64,000 nucleotides of DNA from an uncultured Lachnospiraceae bacterium (GCA_946414885.1 CAMKQH010000023.1:1-64000), one strand, 5' to 3'; positions 16,847 to 26,780 are shown, counted from the stretch's first letter. Notes: generated by a model from the sequence alone, not told the origin. Numbers and translations: made by a program.

Positions 16847-17875
16847 ATGAAGTACGTTACTTGGTTAAGGGAGCATGGAATCTGGATGGCGACGTATTTA
16901 TTCGCGTTGGTCACCATAGAGCTTTTCCTTATCACCATGTCAGGAGGCGGGTTCCTGATGGGTTACGTTTTCGTGGCGCTGACGGGATGCTTCTTTGGCG
17001 GGACTTACGTAGAATTTCGCCGCATGAAGAGCTATTTTGAAGAGCTTTCCCCGGCCATGGAGATTCTTAAGGAAAAGTATTTATTTTACGAGATGATCGA
17101 GCGGCAGGATTCACAGGAAGAGAAGGCAGTGAAAGAGCTTTTTTATCAGGTGGAGACGAGCACGCTTTCGGAGTTGGAAGCTTTGAAGAAGAATTCGGAG
17201 GATTATCGGGATTTTGTGGAGACTTGGGTTCATGAGATCAAGATTCCGATCGCGGTGATCCGAATGATCCTGGCGAATCACAAGGAGGCCGACGTGGGGC
17301 TGTCCGGTGAAGTGGAGCGCATGGAGCGTTACGTGGAGCAGGCGCTGTTTTATGCGCGGAGCTCAGCCGTATCGAAGGATTATCTGGTGGGCCCGCTGGA
17401 TCTGAAAAAGACCGTGGAACAGACGGTTTTGACGCGCAGGCGGCAGCTTCGCGAGATCAATGCAAGGATTGATTTGCATGATCTGGAGCATGAGGTTTAC
17501 AGCGATGGCAAGTGGGTACAGTTCATGCTGGGTCAGGTGATGGATAACAGCATGAAATATGCGCCGGAGAAGGATGCGGAAGGATGCGGACTAGTCCTTG
17601 AGATTTATGCGACGAACACGCCGAATGCGATTCATCTTCACGTGAAGGATAACGGCATTGGGATTAGGGCAAGTGAGGTGGACAGAGTGTTCGACAAGGG
17701 CTTTACGGGGCAGAATGGCCGGAGCGGCGCGAAATCCACGGGCATTGGCCTTTACCTTTGCAAAAAGCTTTGTGACAAGTTAGGGCACGGGATTGGTCTG
17801 ACGTCGACAGAGGGTGAGGGCACGGAGGTGACTTTTGTGTTCCCGAAATCCAGCATGACAAAGGTGATGGAATGA
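16847..17875 (+). CDS. intramembrane-sensing histidine kinase, BceS-like
   Basis: A 342-residue kinase with two closely spaced transmembrane helices (about 13-55) and almost no extracellular loop, the hallmark of BceS-type kinases that read the state of their partner ABC transporter. His129 in WVHEIKIPI is the phosphorylation site; DNGIGI and STGIGLYLCKKL form the ATP-binding G1/G2 boxes. It directly follows the response regulator gene. Confidence 0.88.
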   Translation: MKYVTWLREHGIWMATYLFALVTIELFLITMSGGGFLMGYVFVALTGCFFGGTYVEFRRMKSYFEELSPAMEILKEKYLFYEMIERQDSQEEKAVKELFYQVETSTLSELEALKKNSEDYRDFVETWVHEIKIPIAVIRMILANHKEADVGLSGEVERMERYVEQALFYARSSAVSKDYLVGPLDLKKTVEQTVLTRRRQLREINARIDLHDLEHEVYSDGKWVQFMLGQVMDNSMKYAPEKDAEGCGLVLEIYATNTPNAIHLHVKDNGIGIRASEVDRVFDKGFTGQNGRSGAKSTGIGLYLCKKLCDKLGHGIGLTSTEGEGTEVTFVFPKSSMTKVME

Positions 17876-17934
17876 TTATGCCCTAGAACCTGTGTGGCAA
17901 AGAAAGGAAAATATGGATTGGGAAGGGGCGCTGG

Positions 17935-17962
17935 GCAAAAAGGCTCATCGCCTCTTTTTTGC
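17935..17962 (+). terminator. weak terminator-like hairpin
   Basis: AAAAAGGC faces GCCTCTTTTTT around TCATC, with only four solid GC-rich pairs before an A/T extension. It may reduce read-through from the regulator genes into the transporter genes. Confidence 0.4.
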
Positions 17963-17999
17963 AAGGTCGCGGGAGCGGAGTAAGGAATACTTTTTGAAT

Positions 18000-18064
18000 C
18001 TTACAAAATTGTAAGGTTCCGGTAAGGATAAAAAATGGCAAGGTCCGAGCGGTGGGAGTAGAAT
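18000..18064 (+). promoter_or_regulatory. BceR-type operator and promoter for the ABC transporter
   Basis: CTTACAAAATTGTAAG (18000-18015) is a palindrome that fits TNACA-N4-TGTAA, the operator known for BceR-like regulators. Twenty bases downstream, TGGCAA (18036-18041), a 17-bp spacer and TAGAAT (18059-18064) make the promoter. The transporter operon is thus probably switched on by the adjacent two-component system. Confidence 0.75.
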
Positions 18065-18113
18065 CAGTTTATCAAGGCGTAAAAAGAATTTGGCGAAAAG
18101 GAAGGTAAGGATC

Positions 18114-18884
18114 GTGGCAAAGGTATTGGAAGTATCGAATTTGCAAAAGTATTATGGATCAAAGGGAAATCTGACGAAGGCGCTTGACGACGTGAGTTTC
18201 TCCGTGGAAAGCGGGGAATTTGTTGGAATCATGGGCGCGAGCGGAAGCGGAAAAACAACGCTGCTTAACTGTGTGTCGACGATCGACGTGGTTAGCGCGG
18301 GAAAGATTCTTCTTGACGGTAAGGACATTACGTTTTTGCGCGGTGAGGCGCTAAATGCATTCCGGCGTGACGAGTTGGGGTTCATCTTTCAGGAGTTTAA
18401 TCTGCTCGACACCATGACGGCCTTTGAGAACGTTGCGCTGGCACTGTCCATTCAGAAGGTTCCGGCGAAAGAGATTAAGGAGAAGGTGGAGAAGATCGCG
18501 GCGAAGCTGGGAATTACGGAGGTGCTGGAAAAGTATCCCTATCAAATGTCGGGAGGTCAAAAGCAGCGCGTGGCTTGCGCCAGAGCCGTTGTGACGGATC
18601 CGAAGCTGATCCTCGCGGATGAGCCGACGGGTGCATTGGATTCGAAGTCATCCCGTATGCTCTTGGAGAGCCTTATGACCTTAAATCGGGAGCTGGGTTC
18701 CACCATTATGATGGTCACGCACGACGCCCTCAGCGCCAGCTACGCTACCCGCATCCTCTTTATCAAGGACGGCAAGCTGTTTACGGAACTTCGCCGGGAA
18801 GAAAAAGAGGATCGTAAGGATTTCTTTAATCGCATCATTCAGGTGCAGTCCCTACTTGGCGGCGACGCGGATGAGATGGCATAA
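18114..18884 (+). CDS. ABC transporter ATP-binding protein, BceA-like
   Basis: The 256-residue ATPase of a MacB/Bce-type transporter. It has Walker A GASGSGKT, signature MSGGQKQR, Walker B LILADEP and the H-loop MVTHD. The start GTG 18114 follows AGGAAGGTAAGG; an in-frame TTG 24 bp upstream lacks a site. With the FtsX-like permease 34 bp downstream it should form the peptide-antibiotic detoxification unit sensed by the kinase upstream. Confidence 0.9.
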   Translation: MAKVLEVSNLQKYYGSKGNLTKALDDVSFSVESGEFVGIMGASGSGKTTLLNCVSTIDVVSAGKILLDGKDITFLRGEALNAFRRDELGFIFQEFNLLDTMTAFENVALALSIQKVPAKEIKEKVEKIAAKLGITEVLEKYPYQMSGGQKQRVACARAVVTDPKLILADEPTGALDSKSSRMLLESLMTLNRELGSTIMMVTHDALSASYATRILFIKDGKLFTELRREEKEDRKDFFNRIIQVQSLLGGDADEMA

Positions 18885-18918
18885 TGGCTGAAAATTTAGT
18901 TTTTCGAAAAGGTGGAGC

Positions 18919-20964
18919 ATGATGAATACGTGGAAACTAGCATTTACAAACATGAAAAAAAGCGCCAGTGATTACGTGGTATACTTTATCACCCTGATCC
19001 TTGGCGTAGCGATCTTTTATATTTTTAATGCCATAGGGGACCAGGCTTTGGTAAACGATTTGACGGATTCCGGTTATGAAGTGATCAAGATGATGACGTC
19101 GCTCCTCACGGGAGCATCCATTGGCGTGGCGTGCGTCCTAGGATTCCTGATCATTTACGCAAATAATTTCCTGATTCGCAGAAGGAAAAAGGAGTTTGGC
19201 ATTTATCTGCTCCTTGGCATGGGGAAGAAGCAGGTGTCGAAGATTCTATTCTGCGAGACGGTGATCGCGGGACTGATCTCCTTGGGCATCGGGCTTTGCG
19301 TAGGAATTTTGGGGTCTCAGTTCCTGTCGTTTCTTGTGGGAAATTTCTTTGACGCGGATTTGAGCGCGTATCAGTTTCGTTTTTCGCCGGCCGCAACGTT
19401 AAAGACCATGATTTCCTTTGTGGTTATGAATCTTGTGGTCCTAATTTTTCATGCGGGGGCAATCTCAAAGTATCGTCTGGTGGATCTTCTTTCAGCCGGA
19501 AAGAAGCCTGAGACCAACATTGTCAGTGGTTCCGTGATCAATTTGGTTTTGTTTGCCCTCTCCGCGGTAGCCCTTGGATATGCTTATTACCGGGTGGGCT
19601 TTTGTTCAGATCAGATTGTTTTCAAGGAAATGATCAGGCTGATCCTGATTGGCATTGTGGCAAACATGGTGCTGTTCCGGTCGCTGGCCGGATTCCTTAT
19701 GGAAGTGTTCAGAAAGCTTCAGGGCTTTTATTTCCGGAAGCTGAATGCCTTTGTGCTTCGGCAGTTTTGCAGCGGACTTCGCAGTTCCTCCATCACCATG
19801 GGAATCATTTGTCTGATGCTCTTTGCAACCATTCTTTCCTTTGTCATCGGCTTTTCCATGGCAAATCAGTTTCAGGGGAGCGCAAGGGAAAAGACGCCGG
19901 TGGATTTCAGCATTCAGAGAGATGACGGCGTGAAGGTGTCACAGTACCTGGAACAGGTTGGACATCCCATGGCAGATTGGGCAAAGCCGGGGTACGTGGA
20001 GGTCCCCGTCTATGCGCATCAGGGGCTTGCTTTTGAAGAGACCATGGGAGGCTTTATCAAGGAACTGAAGGAGCAGTTCCCGCTGGCTATTTTCTGGGGA
20101 TATCCCGCGCAGTTCATTTCCGTCTCTGATTATAATCAGCTGATGCGTATTTACGGCCAGGAGGAGGCGGAGCTTTCCGGGGACGAGTACCTTGCCGTAT
20201 GCTCTTATGAAATGTTTGCTTCTGCCCGCGATAAAGCCATGCAGGATGGCCTTGAGATTCCCGTTGGCAGCCACTTGTTAAAGCCCGGTGCCGCAAAGTG
20301 CCGAAGTCAATACCTGATGATGTCGGGAATCAGCTTGGATACGGGTACCCTTATCGTATCGGATGAGGTTGCGGCAATGGCAGTGGAGGAAGGGATTTTC
20401 GCCCCGACCAACTATATTGCGGCCGGAGACTATCAGGTGAGGGGAAAGCAAGAACGGAGGGAACTGGACAACCTGTTAAACAAGCTGGCTTATGGAGGAG
20501 ACATAATGGAATATGCCACGAACGTCGCAGATCACCACATGATGGTGGGAACGAAGATCGGCATCCGCGAATCCAACAACGGGCTGGCCATGATGGTCAC
20601 GTTTTTGGTGACGTACGTGGGCGTGGTATTCCTTCTTGCCAGCGCGGCAATTCTTTCCCTAAAGGCATTGGCAGAGTCCATTGATTCCCAGGGACGATAT
20701 GACGTGTTAAAGAAGCTGGGGTGTGGCAGGGAGACGCTGCATCATGCGCTCTTTGCGCAAATCGGAATCTTTTTCCTGCTGCCCATGGGCATTGCGGCAG
20801 TGCATTCCATCTTTGGCGTGCGGTTTGCACAGGCCTCCCTGCAGGCGCTCCTTTCCATTGAAGCAGGCTATGGCATTATGGTGACCGGCATTGTGATGGT
20901 GGTGCTGTACGGCGGATACATGCTGGCGGCCGTGAAGAGCAGCCAGAAGATCGTAAGAATTTGA
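18919..20964 (+). CDS. FtsX-like ABC permease, BceB-like
   Basis: A 681-residue permease with the Bce arrangement: an N-terminal helix, FtsX-type helix groups in each half, and between them an extracellular domain of roughly 200 residues (from about residue 320) that would contact peptide antibiotics. It opens with MMNTWKLAFTNMKKSASDY, typical of this family. ATG ATG gives two possible starts three bases apart. It is the last gene of the operon and is followed by a strong terminator. Confidence 0.88.
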   Translation: MMNTWKLAFTNMKKSASDYVVYFITLILGVAIFYIFNAIGDQALVNDLTDSGYEVIKMMTSLLTGASIGVACVLGFLIIYANNFLIRRRKKEFGIYLLLGMGKKQVSKILFCETVIAGLISLGIGLCVGILGSQFLSFLVGNFFDADLSAYQFRFSPAATLKTMISFVVMNLVVLIFHAGAISKYRLVDLLSAGKKPETNIVSGSVINLVLFALSAVALGYAYYRVGFCSDQIVFKEMIRLILIGIVANMVLFRSLAGFLMEVFRKLQGFYFRKLNAFVLRQFCSGLRSSSITMGIICLMLFATILSFVIGFSMANQFQGSAREKTPVDFSIQRDDGVKVSQYLEQVGHPMADWAKPGYVEVPVYAHQGLAFEETMGGFIKELKEQFPLAIFWGYPAQFISVSDYNQLMRIYGQEEAELSGDEYLAVCSYEMFASARDKAMQDGLEIPVGSHLLKPGAAKCRSQYLMMSGISLDTGTLIVSDEVAAMAVEEGIFAPTNYIAAGDYQVRGKQERRELDNLLNKLAYGGDIMEYATNVADHHMMVGTKIGIRESNNGLAMMVTFLVTYVGVVFLLASAAILSLKALAESIDSQGRYDVLKKLGCGRETLHHALFAQIGIFFLLPMGIAAVHSIFGVRFAQASLQALLSIEAGYGIMVTGIVMVVLYGGYMLAAVKSSQKIVRI

Positions 20965-20977
20965 TGATGACGTAATT

Positions 20978-21006
20978 AAGCCCGGCCTTTTGGCCCGGGC
21001 TTTTTT
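20978..21006 (+). terminator. rho-independent terminator
   Basis: AAGCCCGGCC faces GGCCCGGGC plus TT with a single bulge and a TTTT loop, followed by six T residues. Confidence 0.88.
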
Positions 21007-21036
21007 ATCGCATGGCAGGTTATTTTTTATAAAGGG

Positions 21037-21065
21037 TTAAAATTTCTCGATAATTATGATATAAT
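21037..21065 (+). promoter_or_regulatory. promoter for the GGDEF gene
   Basis: TTAAAA (21037-21042), 17-bp spacer, TATAAT (21060-21065). The transcript would have a leader of about 145 nt rich in short complementary segments (CTTGCA/TGCAAG). I looked for a cyclic-di-GMP riboswitch core and did not find one. Confidence 0.5.
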
Positions 21066-21219
21066 AAAACAAAAATACTTGCAGGAGCATTCCTGCGAAT
21101 TAAGGACGTGCAGGTGGCAGGCATGTCTTGCAATCCTGGGTAAAGCGAAGGGCGGGCCTGAGGGCATGCAAGGGCACGCGGGAGAATCATCGCAGATTAT
21201 TTAGGGGGCGATAACATAT

Positions 21220-22374
21220 ATGGGAAATGATTATTTTATCGGCTATGCGGAAGGAAACATCGTTAGCATTCTGATTCTGCTGATCATTCTTAGCAATGAT
21301 TGGCTGCATAATACCAAACAAGAGAAACAGATCTGGTTCTACCGCACGATTATCGCACATATTTTGTATTTTACTTCGGACATTTTCTGGGCTGCCATAC
21401 TTGGAGGACAGATTCCGAAGATCCGCGTTCTGATCATATTTTTTAATTTTACGAACTACGTGCTGCTGAGCCTAATGGCGTTTGAATGGTTCATGTACAT
21501 GGCAGTGTCGGAAGGAATGACGTTCTGGAAAAGCAAAAGGAACAGAATCATCTGCCGTATGCCCATGACCATATCCATTTTGGGGATTGTCATTGCCTAC
21601 GTTATCAAGCCATATTATTGGATCAGTGAGGCGGGAGAGCTAAACGACATGTATCATCTCCTGCAAGTTGCGGCTCCGGCGGTTTATCTTTTGGTTGCAT
21701 TAGGATTGTCCATGAGGAATGCAAGCAAGGCTGAAACAAGGGAGGATAAGAAGATTTTCCGACTGATCGGAATCTATCCCATTGCCGTTTTGCTTTTTGG
21801 CATTCTTCAGATTCTGTTCTTGAATTCTCCGGCGTTTTGTTTGGGCGTTACGGTGATGCTGTTATTTTTCTATATTCAGAGCATGCAGACAAGGATCTCC
21901 GTAGATGCGCTTACCCGCCTTAACAACCGCGGGCAGATCAACCGGTACGTGGATCAGTTAAAATACCAGGACAACGTAAGGATTTTTGTTATGTTGATGG
22001 ACCTAGATCACTTTAAGCAGATCAACGATACCTATGGACATGCAGAAGGGGATCGTGCGCTGATCCTGGCGGCAGAAGCGCTGAAACGCACCTGTGAAAG
22101 ATTTAGAACGCCGATTTTTCTTGGAAGATATGGCGGGGATGAATTTACGATCATTCTCCAAAATCCGGAGGAGAAAAATCATCCTGAGCAGCTCGTGGAC
22201 GTGATCCGCGAAAATCTGGCGAAAAAGAAAGAGGAGAACCAATTGCCATATGCGCTGGAAGCCAGTATCGGCTATGAAGAACTCCGGGATGAAAAGGATA
22301 CCATGCAGGAATGTATGATGCGTGCTGATGAAAAACTATATGCGGATAAGCAAAGCAGAAGAATCAAAAGATAG
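21220..22374 (+). CDS. membrane diguanylate cyclase (GGDEF)
   Basis: A 384-residue protein with about six to seven transmembrane helices in residues 1-225 and a C-terminal GGDEF domain. The active site is intact: DLDHFKQINDTYGHAEGD for nucleotide and metal binding and RYGGDEF (GGDEF at 305-309). The product should be cyclic di-GMP. The usual RxxD inhibitory site five residues before GGDEF is absent, so product feedback is probably missing. It stands alone, with its own promoter and a long leader; the membrane part is an uncharacterised sensor. Confidence 0.88.
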   Translation: MGNDYFIGYAEGNIVSILILLIILSNDWLHNTKQEKQIWFYRTIIAHILYFTSDIFWAAILGGQIPKIRVLIIFFNFTNYVLLSLMAFEWFMYMAVSEGMTFWKSKRNRIICRMPMTISILGIVIAYVIKPYYWISEAGELNDMYHLLQVAAPAVYLLVALGLSMRNASKAETREDKKIFRLIGIYPIAVLLFGILQILFLNSPAFCLGVTVMLLFFYIQSMQTRISVDALTRLNNRGQINRYVDQLKYQDNVRIFVMLMDLDHFKQINDTYGHAEGDRALILAAEALKRTCERFRTPIFLGRYGGDEFTIILQNPEEKNHPEQLVDVIRENLAKKKEENQLPYALEASIGYEELRDEKDTMQECMMRADEKLYADKQSRRIKR

Positions 22375-22409
22375 CGATTGCCAAGGGGAAGGCGCGGTAC
22401 ATTTTTCCC

Positions 22410-22438
22410 TTGCATATCCAGGGGGAATCCTTTATAAT
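22410..22438 (+). promoter_or_regulatory. promoter for the hydratase gene
   Basis: TTGCAT (22410-22415), 17-bp spacer, TATAAT (22433-22438), 63 bp before the ATG. Confidence 0.7.
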
Positions 22439-22501
22439 CAAAAATTGGACTAGTGGACGGTAGGATTCCATTATATTGAATGAACAACTAGGAGGAAGAT
22501 C

Positions 22502-24799
22502 ATGATCGAATTACTGCAGGGTGGTGCCTATCTGGTGAACGGCACTGAGATCATTGCTGAAACGCCGGAGGCTTCCGCAGCCATCAAGGCAAAGACCGGA
22601 AAGGAGATTTCCAAGGCGGAGGCGGCAAAGAATACCATCGCTTACGGCATTTTAGAGAGCCACAATACTTCCGGCAACATGGAGAAGCTGAAGATTCGTT
22701 TTGATAAGCTGACCAGCCATGACATAACGTTTGTTGGCATCATCCAGACCGCGAGGGCTTCAGGACTTCAGAAGTTTCCCATGCCCTACGTGCTGACGAA
22801 TTGCCATAATTCCCTTTGTGCCGTTGGCGGTACCATCAACGAAGATGACCACATGTTTGGCCTTTCCTGCGCGAAGAAGTACGGTGGCGTGTACGTACCC
22901 CCTCATCAGGCAGTCATTCATCAGTTTGCAAGAGAGATGCTTGCAGGCGGCGGCAGAATGATCCTGGGCAGTGATTCCCATACCAGATATGGCGCACTGG
23001 GCACCATGGCCATGGGCGAGGGCGGTCCCGAGCTGGTAAAGCAGCTCTTGAACCAGACCTATGACATCAACATGCCCGGCGTTGTCGGCGTATACATGAC
23101 CGGCGCACCCGTAAAGGGCGTTGGCCCTCAGGACGTGGCGCTTGCCATCATCGGTGCCGTGTTCAAGAATGGCTACGTAAAGAATAAGGTAATGGAGTTT
23201 GTGGGCCCCGGCGTATCCAGCCTGTCTGCTGACTTCCGTATCGGCATTGACGTTATGACCACTGAGACGACCTGTCTGTCCTCCATCTGGAAGACCGATG
23301 ATCAGATCAAGGAGTTCTATGACGTACATGGCCGCAGCGAGGATTACAAGGAATTAAATCCCGGCGAGGTGGCATACTATGACGGCATGATCATGATCGA
23401 TCTCTCCAAGATCCGCCCCATGATCGCAATGCCCTTCCATCCCAGCAATACCTACACCATCGAAGAGCTGAACGCAAACCTTCTCGACATCCTTGACGAG
23501 ACCGAGAAGAGAGCGCTGGTAAGCCTGGACGGCGCCGTTGATTATCACCTGAAGGATAAGGTAAAGAATGGCAAGTTCATTGTAGACCAGGGTATCATCG
23601 CCGGATGTGCAGGCGGCGGATTTGAGAACATCTGCGCGGCAGCAGACATCTTGAAGGGACAGTACATTGGCGCGGATGAGTTTACCTTGAGCGTCTATCC
23701 CGCATCCATGCCCGTATACATGGAGCTGATCAGAAACGGCTGCGCGGCAACGATCCTTGAGACCGGTGCCATCATGAAGACCGCATTCTGCGGACCTTGC
23801 TTCGGTGCAGGAGACACGCCGGCCAACAATGCGTTTAGCATCCGTCACTCCACCAGAAACTTCCCCAACAGAGAGGGCAGCAAGCTTCAGAATGGCCAGA
23901 TCTCTTCCGTGGCACTCATGGATGCAAGATCCATCGCCGCAACGGCTGCAAACAAGGGCGTACTTACTCCCGCAACCGACTTCGACGGCGAGTTTGGCAA
24001 GTATAAGTATCACTTTGATTCCAAGATTTACGCGAACCGCGTATTTGACTCTAAGGGCGTGGCTGATCCCAATGCGGAGATCCACTTTGGTCCCAACATT
24101 AAGGACTGGCCTGCAATGGTTGCCTTGACCGATAACTTGCTCCTGAAGGTTGTCAGCGAGATCCACGATCCCGTAACCACCACGGACGAGTTGATTCCTT
24201 CCGGCGAGACCTCTTCCTATCGTTCTAATCCTTTGGGACTGGCTGAGTTCGCGCTTTCCAGAAAGGATCCTGCATACGTTGGCCGTGCAAAGGAAGTTTA
24301 TGCACAGGAGAAGCTCCGTCGCGAGGACAAGGCGTTCACCGAGATGAGCGAGGAGACCAGCGCGGCAGTGAAGGCTGTTTGGACCAAGTTCCCTGAGGTG
24401 AGCAGCGCAAACTGTGGCATCGGTACCACGGTCTTTGCTGTAAAGCCCGGTGACGGTTCTGCAAGAGAGCAGGCTGCTTCCTGCCAGAAGGTGCTTGGCG
24501 GATGGGCAAACATCGCGAATGAATATGCGACGAAGCGTTATCGTTCCAACCTGATCAACTGGGGCATGCTTCCTTTCCTGATCCAGGAGGGCGAGCTTCC
24601 CTTCAAGAACTTGGATTACCTCTTCATCCCCGGCATTAAGAAGGCCGTGGAGGAGAAGACGGAAGTGATCAAGGCATACAAGGTAGATGTTGCGAATGGC
24701 ACGCTGGGCGAGGCATTTGATCTTCGTCTTGGCGAGTTGACTGATGAGGAGCGCCAGATCATTCTTAAGGGATGCCTTATCAATTATAACCGGGTGTAA
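22502..24799 (+). CDS. aconitase-superfamily hydratase
   Basis: A 765-residue enzyme of the aconitase superfamily, of the group annotated simply as hydratase (E. coli YbhJ-like). The 4Fe-4S ligands are visible as Cys369 (GCAGGGF) and Cys430/Cys433 (CGPC), spaced as in aconitases, and [19 protein letters not shown] is a conserved substrate-binding segment. The exact substrate is not known; a citrate/isocitrate-type hydroxy acid is likely. Codon use is strongly biased to C- and G-ending codons, suggesting high expression. AGGAGG precedes the ATG. Its stop codon lies within the first copy of a 115-bp repeat. Confidence 0.85.
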   Translation: MIELLQGGAYLVNGTEIIAETPEASAAIKAKTGKEISKAEAAKNTIAYGILESHNTSGNMEKLKIRFDKLTSHDITFVGIIQTARASGLQKFPMPYVLTNCHNSLCAVGGTINEDDHMFGLSCAKKYGGVYVPPHQAVIHQFAREMLAGGGRMILGSDSHTRYGALGTMAMGEGGPELVKQLLNQTYDINMPGVVGVYMTGAPVKGVGPQDVALAIIGAVFKNGYVKNKVMEFVGPGVSSLSADFRIGIDVMTTETTCLSSIWKTDDQIKEFYDVHGRSEDYKELNPGEVAYYDGMIMIDLSKIRPMIAMPFHPSNTYTIEELNANLLDILDETEKRALVSLDGAVDYHLKDKVKNGKFIVDQGIIAGCAGGGFENICAAADILKGQYIGADEFTLSVYPASMPVYMELIRNGCAATILETGAIMKTAFCGPCFGAGDTPANNAFSIRHSTRNFPNREGSKLQNGQISSVALMDARSIAATAANKGVLTPATDFDGEFGKYKYHFDSKIYANRVFDSKGVADPNAEIHFGPNIKDWPAMVALTDNLLLKVVSEIHDPVTTTDELIPSGETSSYRSNPLGLAEFALSRKDPAYVGRAKEVYAQEKLRREDKAFTEMSEETSAAVKAVWTKFPEVSSANCGIGTTVFAVKPGDGSAREQAASCQKVLGGWANIANEYATKRYRSNLINWGMLPFLIQEGELPFKNLDYLFIPGIKKAVEEKTEVIKAYKVDVANGTLGEAFDLRLGELTDEERQIILKGCLINYNRV

Positions 24800-25055
24800 T
24801 GAAGCAATGTATCGCGAAGCGATTTTGATAAGCGAAATGAAATGAGGCGACCGATGAAAATTGCGGCGCAGAACATGAGACGAAATTTTCATCGCCAAGT
24901 GGAGCCGAGTGTAATGGAGCAATGTATCGCGAAGCGATTTTGATAAGCGAAATGAAATGAGGCGACCGATGAAAATTGCGGCGCAGAACATGAGACGAAA
25001 TTTTCATCGCCAAGTGGAGCCGAGTGTAATGGAGCAATGTATCGCGAAGCGATTT
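24794..25055. repeat. 115-bp tandem repeat, two full copies plus a partial one
   Basis: Units start at 24794, 24909 and 25024 with GTGTAATG(A/G)AGCAATG. The first two are essentially identical over 115 bp; the third breaks off after about 32 bp. Each full unit contains ATCGC-GAA-GCGAT and a longer hairpin, GATGAAAATT with AATTTTCATC around 21 nt. The first unit begins inside the hydratase stop codon region and the last ends 18 bp before the next gene's start codon. Confidence 0.9.
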
Positions 25056-25073
25056 AAATTAAGGAGAAGAGAC

Positions 25074-25562
25074 ATGGCAGAGGAAAAGATCGTAAAGTTA
25101 TCGAATCCCAGGCTTAGGGGTGCAATGCAGGCGCTTATGGCGCAGAATGACGTAAGGCATCGCATGGTAGTGCTTGAGGAACTTCTGAATTCACGCTTTT
25201 TATGTCCCTTTGTTTCATCGCAGGCGCCTGTCATGGATGAGAACGGAGAGCCCTCTTTTCCTGAGGGCAGCCAGTTTCGCCCGTACGTGTATTTTGATCG
25301 CAAGGGCGAACCGCACATGCTTGCATTCACGGATGAAGAGGCGTTAAACAATTGGAAGCATATGAATAAGCTGGATCAAACCTTCAGTTATCTGTGCTCC
25401 TTGGGTGATTTCGCAAACATCATGTTGAATTATCCGGAAGAAGAAAAGAAAAACATGCCGAATGGTTTTATCATCAATCTTGCGGATGAGGATCTGCTGG
25501 TAGACAAGGATATGATCGCAAACCTGATCACGCGCGTTTACGTGAATGATAAGGAAAAATAA
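25074..25562 (+). CDS. SseB-family protein
   Basis: A 162-residue cytoplasmic protein resembling the SseB N-terminal domain (PYVYFDRKGEPHMLAFTDEEALNNW is typical). SseB was named for serine sensitivity on overexpression in E. coli and its molecular role is unclear. The start is ATG 25074 behind AAGGAGA; a longer frame upstream only reads through the 115-bp repeats and is not credible. A terminator follows. Confidence 0.7.
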   Translation: MAEEKIVKLSNPRLRGAMQALMAQNDVRHRMVVLEELLNSRFLCPFVSSQAPVMDENGEPSFPEGSQFRPYVYFDRKGEPHMLAFTDEEALNNWKHMNKLDQTFSYLCSLGDFANIMLNYPEEEKKNMPNGFIINLADEDLLVDKDMIANLITRVYVNDKEK

Positions 25563-25593
25563 GTGGATAAAAAATTGAATTTGTTATAATTGA

Positions 25594-25630
25594 CGACCCG
25601 TACGTTTGAAACAACGTGCGGGTTGTTTTT
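25594..25630 (+). terminator. rho-independent terminator
   Basis: A 13-bp stem (CGACCCGTACGTT with AACGTGCGGGTTG, two G-U pairs) is followed by TTTTTG. Confidence 0.85.
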
Positions 25631-25723
25631 GTTTGGGTATAAATTTCCGGATTCACGTCAATACTAGGTTGCAAAGACAAAAAAGCATGGAACCAAAAGC
25701 AACGTGAAGAAAGGAAAATTGGG

Positions 25724-26701
25724 ATGAATAAGGATGATCGGAATCATAACGTAAAAAAAGAGAGATTTATCATGATCTCGACTTCGGCACTGGTTTTGAC
25801 GACGCTGATCGCTTCGGGAGCGTACGTAAGGAACCGCAACAAGGAATCATTGGATAAGGGATATGCCATTGATTTTTCCGTCATGGAGGATCAGGCGGAT
25901 CAAAAGCTTAGGGAGATCACGCAGAACAGTAAGAATAATAAAACTACCGCGAAGAATGAAAAGCAGGAGGCGGTGAAAGACTCCGGGATCATAAAAGAAG
26001 GAAAGCAGGAAACCGTGAAGGAGACTCTGGGCGGAGGTAAGCAGGAGACTGCGAAGAAATCGCAAAGCGAAAGCAAGCAGGAGACTGTGAAGAAGACGCA
26101 AAATGAAACGAAGCAGGAGACCGCAAAGAAATCGCAAAACGAAACAAAGCAGGATGCCGGGAAGTTGACGCAAGGCAGCGTAAACGAGGAGGCTGCGGAG
26201 AGCGTAAGATCGGAAGTACTTGCGGAAGACAAGCCTTTGCAGGTATGGGAGGTTTCTTCCAGTAGCCCGATCATTTCTGATGAGCTTCATTTCTCGCCTG
26301 AGAAGATGGTAAAGCCAGTCACCGGGGAACCGCTGATCGAGTACAGCATGGATCACAGCGTTTATTTTGCAACGTTGGATCAATATAAACGCAATCCGGC
26401 CGTGATCTACGGCGCATCGCAGGGCGAGAGCGTCAATGCCTGTTGCAGGGGCAGGGTCATGAGCGTGCGAAAGGATGCGGTGTTGGGAAGCGTTCTGGTG
26501 TTAGATCTTGGAGACGGTTATCAGGCAACGTACGGGCAATTGGAAAACATTGAGACTCCCATTGGCAGCGTCGTGGAAGCGGGAAGCAGGCTGGCGACGG
26601 TCGCAGCGCCTACCAAGTATTACTGCGTTGAGGGAAGCAATTTGTATTTTAAGCTGACGAAGGACGGGGAAAGCGTGGATCCAAGCCAGTACTTTCAATA
26701 A
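25724..26701 (+). CDS. degenerate M23 (LytM-fold) membrane protein with 12-residue repeats
   Basis: A 325-residue protein: short cytoplasmic tail, one transmembrane helix (about 15-35), then a low-complexity stalk with six repeats of the KQETAKKSQNET type (about 83-150), then a C-terminal LytM/M23 fold (about 225-325). The zinc ligands of active M23 endopeptidases are not present: the HxH position reads NLYFKL. It is therefore probably a structural or activator protein, as known for EnvC and for B. subtilis SpoIIQ. A SpoIIQ-like role is possible but not shown by context. Confidence 0.7.
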   Translation: MNKDDRNHNVKKERFIMISTSALVLTTLIASGAYVRNRNKESLDKGYAIDFSVMEDQADQKLREITQNSKNNKTTAKNEKQEAVKDSGIIKEGKQETVKETLGGGKQETAKKSQSESKQETVKKTQNETKQETAKKSQNETKQDAGKLTQGSVNEEAAESVRSEVLAEDKPLQVWEVSSSSPIISDELHFSPEKMVKPVTGEPLIEYSMDHSVYFATLDQYKRNPAVIYGASQGESVNACCRGRVMSVRKDAVLGSVLVLDLGDGYQATYGQLENIETPIGSVVEAGSRLATVAAPTKYYCVEGSNLYFKLTKDGESVDPSQYFQ

Positions 26702-26739
26702 ATAATTCCAAGAAATGATAAAATAAAGAAAAGGTGGAA

Positions 26740-26766
26740 AAGAAGCCGGAATAGCGGCTTCTTTTT
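26740..26766 (+). terminator. rho-independent terminator
   Basis: AAGAAGCCG (26740-26748) pairs with CGGCTTCTT (26755-26763), followed by TT. Confidence 0.8.
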
Positions 26767-26780
26767 ATGCATATGTTGGA

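Noticed and set aside
21066..21219. Cyclic-di-GMP riboswitch in the leader of the GGDEF gene
   Set aside because: The leader is structured and well placed, but I could not find the conserved core of class I or class II; left as an unassigned leader.
23354..24991. 545-residue minus-strand reading frame opposite the hydratase gene
   Set aside because: It is a shadow caused by strong codon bias in the hydratase; no ribosome binding site or known family.
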